From Anaeramoeba flamelloides (Eukaryota; Metamonada; Anaeramoebidae): a DNA stretch of 64,000 nt. The position numbers were made by a program, and so were the translations under genes. The stretch covers positions 1,798,001-1,862,000 of the forward strand of contig JANTQA010000040.1 of assembly GCA_027625915.1 (NCBI GenBank), given 5' to 3'. How positions within the stretch are numbered: position 1 is the stretch's first letter; each line of letters opens with the position of its first letter. Below, piece by piece: positions 57,201-64,000 of this stretch. The notes under the pieces are model-generated. The model made no database searches and was not told the origin of the DNA. It saw nothing but the letters and a program-made list of their open reading frames with translations.

Positions 57201-58731
57201 TGTAAGATAGATAAACTTAATTCAGGCAAATTTGGATGAAAAGTATCGATAAACTTTATTCAATTACTTGTAATAAACAAAAAATGAATTTTTTTTTTTT
57301 TTATAGTTTAAAAAATATATTAATAAAAATATTCATTTCAACTTATTAATTTATTCCGATTTAAACATTTATTCATTAATTAATTAATTAATTTACTTTT
57401 TTAAAAATTTTATCATAAATAGACAAGAAGAAGATGATCAATCAGAAGATATTAATATTTGGGATGAACCAGAAGAAAATGCAAACAACATTTTGTATCT
57501 TGATTCTGTAGATAAAACAAATAAAATACTGCATGCAGCAAATTTAAATCGATTAATAATAAAAATCACGGATCCAAAAATAAATGATCCAAGGATTCTG
57601 GATGTCTTTTTAATGACATACCAATCATTCACATCACCTGGTAAACTATTATTAAAATTGTTTCAAAGGCATCAGCCACCGGAGGAATTAAATGAAAGGC
57701 TCAATCAGAAAACAGAGAAAGAAATTGAGCTAGAATTAAGAACTATCAAATTAAGAACATTCCATTTATTAAAAAAATGGATTGAAAATCATTTTTCTGA
57801 TTTTAATGAAGGGTTACTTGGGGAAGTGAATGAATTTATAGAAAGAAATATTAATGATCCAGATGAAAAAAATTTAATGGAAATATTGAAAAAAGCAATA
57901 AAAAACCAGATTAAAGGCGACAATAAGGAAAAAATAAATCTCCAAACCCCACCAGAACCTAAAGTACCAAAAAATATCTTTAGTGAATTATTAACACTTT
58001 TTGATATTGATGAAGAAGAAATTGCAAGACAAATTTCGATTATTGATTTTGATATTTTTTCCAAAATTAGGCCTGCAGAATTATTGAATTGCGCATGGTC
58101 GAAAGAAAAATTAAAGCATCGTGCAAAGAATGTATTAAAAATGACAAATAGGTTCAATGCGATGTCTGAATGGGTTGCGACATTAATAATCAAACCGGAA
58201 AGGGTTCGCCAAAGGGTGAAAGTTTTAAAAAAATTCATTAATATCGCTCACCATCTTTATAATTTAAATAATTTTAATTCTCTAATTTCCGTTCTATCGG
58301 GAATAAACTCTTCGGCGGTGCATCGTTTATCTTTCACCTTTGAAGAATTGAAACCCAAGTTGACAGAAACTTATGAAAAATTGAAAACATTAACATCCGG
58401 GAAAGACAATTACAAAAATTATCGCGAAGTTTTAAAAAAATCCGAACTTCCCTGTATACCCTTTTTAGGCTTTTACCAAACAGATTTAACTTTTATAGAA
58501 GACGGTAACCCGGATTATATTGATGGTCTAATAAACTTTTCAAAAAGAACCCTTGTTTATGATATTATTTTTGATATCCAAAATTATCAAGTAAAAAGTT
58601 ATAATCTTCACCCAGTTTATCAAATTGCACTTTTTTTAAACAAATTCCCCAGAATGGATAAAAAAACCCTTTATCAGATGTCATTGGAAAGAGAACCTAG
58701 AAAGGCAGATCGGAATGATATTAAATTTTAA
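51259..58731 (+). CDS. LisH-RasGEF protein (three or more exons)
   Basis: Exon 1 (51,259-52,036) starts at ATG. It encodes a basic Pro-rich head (RPRPLPKLRRTR), a GKGKGK tract and, at residues about 229-259, a LisH motif (NLLQMIFQFLSNEGLTESMK). Exon 2 (56,646-56,812) joins in phase and reads LLSLGVFNVDKIWRLNYKKL. The last exon (57,423-58,731) has an acidic lead (INIWDEPEENANNI), a RasGEF N-domain (NLNRLIIKITD, VFLMTYQSFTSP) and a complete Cdc25 catalytic domain (PAELLNCAW, LNNFNSLISVLSGINSSAV, PCIPFLGFYQTDLTFIEDGN). The protein would catalyse GDP release from a Ras-family GTPase; LisH suggests dimerisation. LisH-RasGEF proteins are well known in Dictyostelium. Exon 2 ends in phase 0 but the last exon needs phase 2, so a small exon between them is missing; 56,873-56,977 would fit. 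The long intron is rich in repeats. Confidence 0.82.
52386..52616. mobile_element. TA-flanked MITE, family D copy 2, inverted
   Basis: 231 bp, ends CTGTTAAACTG and AATTTATCAG, flanked by TA (52,384-52,385 and 52,617-52,618). It is the reverse complement of 9825-10,056 along its length, for example TTTTTACTTGATTTTCCTTT. Confidence 0.72.
53102..53203. repeat. Small hairpin with TGCCACAATAGAAT arms
   Basis: The left arm AAATGCCACAATAGAAT and right arm ATTCTATTGTGGCAATTT are near-perfect inverted repeats, with about 70 bp between them. No target duplication is clear. It lies inside the RasGEF intron. Confidence 0.55.
53689..53884. mobile_element. TA-flanked MITE, 196 bp
   Basis: The ends CAGTCAGTTCCACTTTTAAG and CCTAAAAGTGGAACCGACTG are inverted repeats that continue as GCACAAA / TTTGTCC. 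TA flanks both sides (53,687-53,688 and 53,885-53,886). The two halves are inverted matches for most of their length. The end sequence is typical of Tc1/mariner elements. It is well preserved, so probably young. Only copy in the window. Confidence 0.8.
55230..55420. repeat. Hairpin-array block, copy 2
   Basis: Contains GAAATAAACCGAAAATTT against its inverted form, the hairpin CAGAGCTCAAAAGAATTGAG against GTTCTTCTGAACTCTG, and CAAGTGCCCTAAAGTGCC words, the same set as 24,895-25,420. Confidence 0.55.
55500..55880. repeat. Family E repeat, copy 1
   Basis: About 370 bp matching 61,800-62,165 in the same orientation: CTAAGGACTCCCAAAATTAC, CCTTTGGTCATTTTT, GTATTAGCAAGTAATCATTA, CCAATATAAAGAAGATTCAG. 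No inverted ends were seen. Class unknown. Confidence 0.6.
55950..56470. repeat. Hairpin-array block, copy 3
   Basis: Three CCAGAATTC-type hairpin pieces (near 55,952, 56,025-56,095 and 56,440) surround GTTAGGTTTTTTTGAGTTTT units and their inverted forms (AACCTAGAACACTT). Same family as 24,895-25,420. Confidence 0.55.
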
Positions 58732-59336
58732 TTCTTTTGTTGTTTGTTTATTAATTAACTTTTGATGCGTTTATTATTATTATTATGTTTTTTTTTTTTC
58801 TTTTTCGTTTTCTTACTTCTTTTTAAACATTTGATTTTTTTTTTAAATTCTGATTTTTTTTATTAAATTTTATTTCTATTAAAAATTTATTTTGAATAAA
58901 TTCTCTAAATTTTTAAATATTTTTTAATTATCAATATTTACCAAATTAGACAAATTGATAAAAATGTAAATTAGATTTATTTTTAATATAATAAAAAATA
59001 AAAAAATTTTATGTTTATTCATTCTTTTCCATTTTTAATTTTTATATAATAACCTTTTTAAATATTTTTATAATCTTTCAAAGAATCAATATTTTCGAGA
59101 ACTCGTATCAACAAGTTGTAACATGTAAAATTTACAATCTGGGGGGGGGGTATGGCTTTAGATTGGTCTATACCACATTATTTCTGATTGTTTACCATTT
59201 TATAAAATAGTTGCAAAAACTAGAGTATAATTTTCATTAAAAATAGGGAATTTACTTCAGAGAATTAATAATTCTTTCAAGCAATTGTTTTATCAAATTT
59301 TATCTTTTTGACTATTATAAAAATACAATGAATTGA
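58732..59336. other. 3' flank of the RasGEF gene
   Basis: AT-rich with no gene. It contains a run of ten G at 59,141-59,150. Confidence 0.4.
59141..59150. repeat. Run of ten G
   Basis: An isolated G homopolymer in a region that is otherwise almost all A and T. No other G or C run comes near this length in the window. Confidence 0.8.
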
Positions 59337-59450
59337 AATTAGAACATCAATCTCTCTTAATTTATGGAATCGATCATATTTTTGGGAAAAATGACCAGAT
59401 AACATCTCTCACGAGGTTCACAATATCTCAAATTCAAATTAGGGATTCTG
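59337..59450 (+). mobile_element. LINE 3'-end fragment, diverged
   Basis: Matches 1-110 with an insertion of about 10 bp: TTAATTTATGGAATCGATCA, TTGGGAAAAATGACCAG, TCAAATTCAAATTAGGGATT. The open frame through it is not the LINE frame throughout, so it is a relic. Confidence 0.45.
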
Positions 59451-59559
59451 GAGGTAACTTGGAGTGTCGTGGAGTGCTATTGAGTACCTTCAAATTTATC
59501 ACTTTTCTAGAATCCAAAAGATTTGAATATAATGAAAAAAATTATGCCATTTTTATATA

Positions 59560-60030
59560 ACCTGGCTAACTTCATATCGTTAAAAGCCTAAATTCAAAAT
59601 TTTCCACACAGTTAAAACAGTCCAAACAATCAAAATAATACAATTTCATGAAAATTGGAAATAATGTTGAGGGTTTTGTCTTATATGAAAATTATTTTTT
59701 CATCTTTAAGTTAGTTTTTTCATTTCATTTTTTAAATTACTAAACTTGTTTCGTTCGATCGAATTTTTTTTTCAATAATTGATATTATATTAAGGTTGAG
59801 CTGTTCCAAATCGAAGAACTCAAATAAAATTAGTTGAAAGTATCTAACCATTTGTTCGATCAATATTCCTAATAGGATTGTAACAAATTTAGTAATGTAT
59901 TTTTTAAATTAATGTTCGAATACTTCTGATGACTGTATCTGTTAGAGATTCTTTGAATCAGAAATCTCAAATTTAGTCACTTCAAAATTCTCTCTTTAAC
60001 AGATTAGAAGAAGTTTCATCTAACCGTTAA
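59560..60030. mobile_element. Family B-related element, inverted relative to 24.0-24.5 kb
   Basis: Shares, as reverse complement, CACAGTTAAAACAGT, the ACTTGTTTCG region, TAACCATTTG and CACTTCAAAATTCTCTCTTT with 24,000-24,500. The ends are too diverged to place exactly. Confidence 0.5.
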
Positions 60031-60264
60031 CAATAAATCGAATGTATTTTTTTATTTTGCTCTCTCCAAAATTTTTAACACATTGTTGATTTATTTGTAT
60101 TGATAAATATTTTTTTATTATTTATTTTTGATTATTGTAATTTATTCGCAATTATTAATATTTCAATTAATGATTGATTAGATTTCGTATTTCTTCAAGA
60201 ATTTATTATATGTGATTTTTTTTTTCAAAAAATTGAATTTTTTTGTGTTAATAATTTTGTATTG

Positions 60265-60500
60265 GAGTCTATATATATATATATATATCATAAATACCAA
60301 AAAATTGTACATAGTTTAAAACACTTAAAAGAATAAAAGTATCACACTTTATATTCAATTTGGAAATAATTTTGATTTTACAGATTATTTCATTTTTTGT
60401 CTTTTTTGTTTTGTTTTTATTTTATGTTTTCCAGTTATCGAATCTATATCTGAATTTTTTTTTTTTTTCAATGGTTGATAGAAGGTGGGGTTGAGTTTAT
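60265..60500. mobile_element. Family B fragment
   Basis: After a TA run it matches 18,561-18,790 in the same orientation: AGTTTAAAACACTTAAAAGA, ATTCAATTTGGAAATAATTT, GGTTGATAGAAGGTG. The rest of the element is absent. Confidence 0.55.
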
Positions 60501-61799
60501 TATACAAAGACACTTCTATTCAATTTTTTTAAATAGTTCAGTAACATAAAAATTAGTTTGGAATAACATTATTACATTCTATTTTTTTTTTTTTTTTTTT
60601 TAATTAAATTCTGATATTATATTTTGATAGGTACATTATTATGAGTCATTATTTAACATATCAAATTTTTAGACAATTATTTATCTATAATACTAAAATT
60701 TATCAGATATCCTTAAAATCGTGATAATTATTTAAAAAACATGATAAATTTTAGCAATTTACCATTAAATAAATCACCAATTGTAAAAATTTAGACTGTA
60801 GGAATTGTATTGATCTATAGTCAAATTCTTTTTCCTTTTTTTGTATTTAAAACTAACCAATCTCAAAATTCATTATTATTTTTATGTTTTTTTTTTGATA
60901 TATTAAGGATTTTTTTTTTTTAATCAACATTAAAAAAGATAAACAAAATTAATTATCATATATACAGATCAGAAAGAATCCCGAATGAAAAAAAGATCTT
61001 TTATAATAAAAAAAAAAGAAAGAAAAGAACAGAAATTTAATATTTACCTTTCTTTACATTAAATTTTAAATTTTCAATACAATAAAAAAAAATGACAGAA
61101 TTACAACATGCCAAAAAATTTTAAAAAATAAAATTAAATAATTATTAAACTCTTTTCCAGATATTATATCATAAAAAAAATAATTATTTATTTTTCTTTT
61201 CTTTAAAAAAACAAAATTTTATAAACCTTTATTTGTTTTTTTATTAATTTTAATTTTCGAGTTTAAGTTTGTTTTTTTATTGTTGTTTTTAGTTCTGTAA
61301 AACATTATTTTAAGTATAGTGTGAAAACAGAATCGCAAGACCCTTTTATAATCATCCCAATAATCTCAAAAACAAAAAAAAAAAACATAAGAAAAAAAAA
61401 AGGAATTTTGCACCAAATGTTCCCATCGACATATTATTCTGTTCATGCAATAAAAAAAAAAACAAAAATTATTTATTGAATTTATTTATGTATTTTCAAG
61501 AGAGAAAATTGCTTTTCTCCTGTGCCCTAATTTCTAAACTTTTTTTAGAAATTTTATTAAAGAATCACAAATTTTAATTATCACTTACAAAATTATAAAT
61601 AATTATTATTGATGGAAGAATTGTAAATTACACCCTAAATGCCCTTTTAGATAAAATTGCCCCAAAGGTGATTTAAGCGCTAAATCATAGATTTAACGAT
61701 TGTTAAAGAGAAAGAAACACCCAATTTTTCTTTTACGTTTAAAAAACAAAAGTAAAAAATTGAAAAGAAAAAAAGAAAAAAGAAAAAAAAAAAATAGAA
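60501..61799. other. Gene-free stretch
   Basis: Homopolymer-rich. Near 61,610-61,705 lies the inverted counterpart of the coding-like relic at 5755-5930. Nothing else is recognised. Confidence 0.35.
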
Positions 61800-62165
61800 A
61801 TTTAAAAAGAGTTCATAATAAACAATTGATAAAAAATCAAAAATAAAAAATAATAATACTTTTTTTAATTAAGGACTCCCAAAATCTCAGCCACGATACT
61901 TTTGGATGATTTAATAATCTGATAATTGATGTTGAATGTTCAATTGGGGATTGTTGTTTAAGTTATTATAATTTCTTTTTTTTTTTTTTTTGATCTTATT
62001 TGCTTAAAACCTTTGGTCATTTTTATGCTTTGCAATGTTGTTTTTAATTTCAAGATACTCATACTTTCATGTTTTAGTGTCTCAGTATTAGCAAGTAACC
62101 ATTAGATTTTTTTCCTTTGTAACTCTTCTTTCCAATATAAAGAGAATTCAGTCAGGGAAAAAATG
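61800..62165. repeat. Family E repeat, copy 2
   Basis: Direct match of 55,500-55,880 (AAGGACTCCCAAAATCTCAG, CCAATATAAAGAGAATTCAG). The copies differ by many small changes, so they are not recent. Confidence 0.6.
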
Positions 62166-63113
62166 GAAAAAAATAAAAAAACAAATAATTAATTTTTCAA
62201 AAATTTTTTTATCTTTCAAAATTGAATGAAAAAAAAAAAAATCCAGTTCAATTACCTTTATTTACATGAGAATGAAAAAAATATTCAAAAAAAAATGAAT
62301 TAATAACAAATACTGAATATTATTTATTTATTTTCTTCAAAAAATCAATATATTTTTTGAAAAAATAATTGAAAAAATAAAAAAATACAAAGATTATTTT
62401 GTTTAAAAAATAATTATTAGGTATTAGTCAACTGTTTTTCTCCTAAAAAAATAAATTTCAATGGAAAAAATATCATAATTGAGTTCAAGGATAATTTTAT
62501 TTTTTGAATTGAAGTATAGACAATTCTGAAATGAGAAGAAAAAAAGTGTTATTTAAACAATAATTTATTGATAAACCAATACCTTTCTCTTTCATTTCAG
62601 AATGTATAACTAAACAATACTAAAATCATAATTAAACAACCCATTAAAATTGATAGAATGATTCAAGTTGATTTCAATTAATTTTTTTTTTTTTTGTAAA
62701 ATTTGTACAAATACAACACCAATAAAATATGGCCACTTTGAAATCGCCTTCGCACAAAAATTTATTTATTCTGTAACTTTTTTAAAAAAGTGGTACATTT
62801 AATCAAAATATATTTAAATTTCCAATCTTTTGGGGAAAAAAATTCTAAATTCCATTAGATAGAGCATATTAAAAAAGTATGATACAAAATTGATTTTCAA
62901 AAGTATCTACAAATCAGTTGGCAAACTTGAATTGAATTATTTTGATAAACAATATTTAAAAACTCCTTTGTGGCACTTTGGGTAAATAATCATATTTGCA
63001 CAAGTATTATATTTTTACAAGGCTTTGTTCGAAAAAAGGGTAGAAGGTTTTGTATTATTTGAACGGCCCTAGTAGTATTTTGTTTGTATATACAAATTTC
63101 TTTCATATCCATA
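62166..63113. other. 3' flank of the acetyltransferase gene
   Basis: AT-rich; no gene or clear repeat is seen. Confidence 0.35.
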
Positions 63114-63894
63114 TTATTTTTGATTTTTTTCATTTAATGGTTTCTTTTCAGGATTCACTTTGTTGATACGATCTTGTAATTTGTTTGAACTTGTCTGTTT
63201 TAGCTTCACAACACATCTTGGATAAAAAGTCATTATATAAGCATCAGGATCAGTTTTTCTTGAGCTGTAATAACCAGCCACTTTGCTCGTTATTTGAAAG
63301 CCATACCTTTTATAAAACGTTACAGCCCGTACGTTTGTTTGCCTCGTATGCAAATATATTTCTTGTGCTTGGTGAGCATTGACAAAATATTTCACAATGT
63401 GGTTTAATAAATTATATCCAATTCCTTTTCCTGAGTGTTCAAGAGCCAAACCAATTGACTTGAGTTATTAAATAAATGAAATCAAATCAAAAAAAATGAG
63501 AAATACATCAAGAACAAATTAGTTGAAATTAAAAAAAAAAGTGTTCATTCTTTGTTTTTGTTTTGTTTTTCATTTTACTTACAGATATGTACCCTTTCAC
63601 TTTATTTTTCGAAAACCAATTGCGTTCGATTTCAACTCTTGCTGTAATTGATCCAACTAATTCTCCTGTTTTTTTGTGAAACACTAAACATGCTAATTTT
63701 GATCCAATTAAAGGTTTCAAAAATCTAAATGAAAATTTATGCCCAAAAACCTTGTTTTGTAACTCTTGTAACGTTTCGATATCCGATCTTTTAATTTTAC
63801 GAAAGAGGTATTCTTCTTTTAAAGACTTCAAACCCACTATTTCAGTCTTTGGGTTTATAGGCTGTTCGCTTTTGGTTTCTGAAATTTGTGACAT
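63114..63894 (-). CDS. NAA50-like N-terminal acetyltransferase (GNAT fold, two exons)
   Basis: Exon 1 (63,894-63,583) starts at ATG (MSQISETKSEQ); exon 2 (63,458-63,114) ends in a stop. The 124-bp intron (GTAAGTAAAATG ... TAATAACTCAAG) is in phase 0 and the total is 219 codons. After splicing, the GNAT core reads YISSIGLALEHSGKGIG, then EIYLHTRQTNVRAVTFYKRY, GFQI and GYYSSRKTDPDAYIM. This closely follows the order in NAA50/San (YIMTLGCLAP, IYLHVQ, AIDFYRKFGFE, NYYKRIEPADAH). NAA50 acetylates protein N-termini with acetyl-CoA, usually with the NatA complex, or lysines. The acetyl-CoA loop normally has R/Q-x-x-G-x-G; here the first position is Ser. The N-terminal extension of about 25 residues and Lys-rich tail (PEKKPLNEKNQK) are extra. 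NAA60 is the main alternative. Confidence 0.8.
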
Positions 63895-64000
63895 ATAAAA
63901 AAATGAAAAATATTTTTCAATTGTTTTTCCAAATTTCAGTTTCTTTTGTTTTATAAGAAATGTGTTTGGTTTTAAAACTCAAATAAATGAGTGTTTATTG

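Noticed and set aside
1-64000. Retrovirus-like, LTR or Polinton-like elements
   Set aside because: No long terminal direct repeats, protease-integrase order, capsid or B-type polymerase motifs were seen; the reverse-transcriptase-related remains belong to a LINE.

Overview
The window is very AT-rich eukaryotic nuclear DNA. It has spliced genes with GT-AG introns, long A and T runs, standard stop codons, and coding exons that stand out by being purine-rich on the coding strand. The protein set is TRIM-like (B-box, coiled coil, SPRY), BTB/BACK, LisH plus RasGEF, short multi-pass proteins resembling the THH1/TOM1/TOM3 group, an NAA50-like acetyltransferase, and EK- and TPKK-rich low-complexity proteins. 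This is what I would expect of a free-living amoeboid protist such as an anaeramoeba or an amoebozoan. The species cannot be fixed from the sequence alone.

Layout. 1-9,035 (+): a B-box/SPRY gene whose two exons sit about 6.1 kb apart; the intron between them is packed with DNA-transposon derivatives. 10,934-12,847 (+): a BTB-BACK protein fused to a glutamine-amidotransferase-like domain. 12.8-20.7 kb: almost gene-free, with transposon relics and one doubtful small minus-strand gene near 15 kb. 20.7-22.7 kb: a three-exon membrane-protein gene (-) facing a doubtful small gene (+). 22.7-27.5 kb: repeats. 27.6-28.3 kb (-): a second three-exon membrane protein of the same general type. 28.7-33.7 kb: transposon relics, including a copy flanked by TTAA. 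34.4-40.3 kb (-): one 1,972-codon exon of low-complexity and coiled-coil protein. 40.6-41.3 kb (-): membrane-protein exons of unresolved structure. 44.9-45.8 kb (-): a basic protein with a polythreonine tract. 46-49 kb: a nested transposon cluster. 51.3-58.7 kb (+): a LisH-RasGEF gene, again with a 4.6-kb intron full of repeats. 59-63 kb: repeats. 63.1-63.9 kb (-): an NAA50-like acetyltransferase with one 124-bp intron.

Introns fall into two classes: short ones (52-162 bp) and two giant ones (about 6.1 and 4.6 kb) that owe their size to inserted repeats. At least ten distinct repeat families are visible. Most are non-autonomous elements with terminal inverted repeats and TA duplications, as expected of Tc1/mariner relatives. 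One has TTAA duplications like piggyBac. A LINE is seen as truncated 3' ends. No retrovirus-like, LTR or Polinton-like element was recognised. The genes have no obvious joint pathway; RasGEF, TRIM, BTB and small membrane proteins all belong to signalling or turnover families that are expanded in amoeboid protists. All exon joins below were derived by reading phase and splice signals by eye and have not been tested against transcripts.
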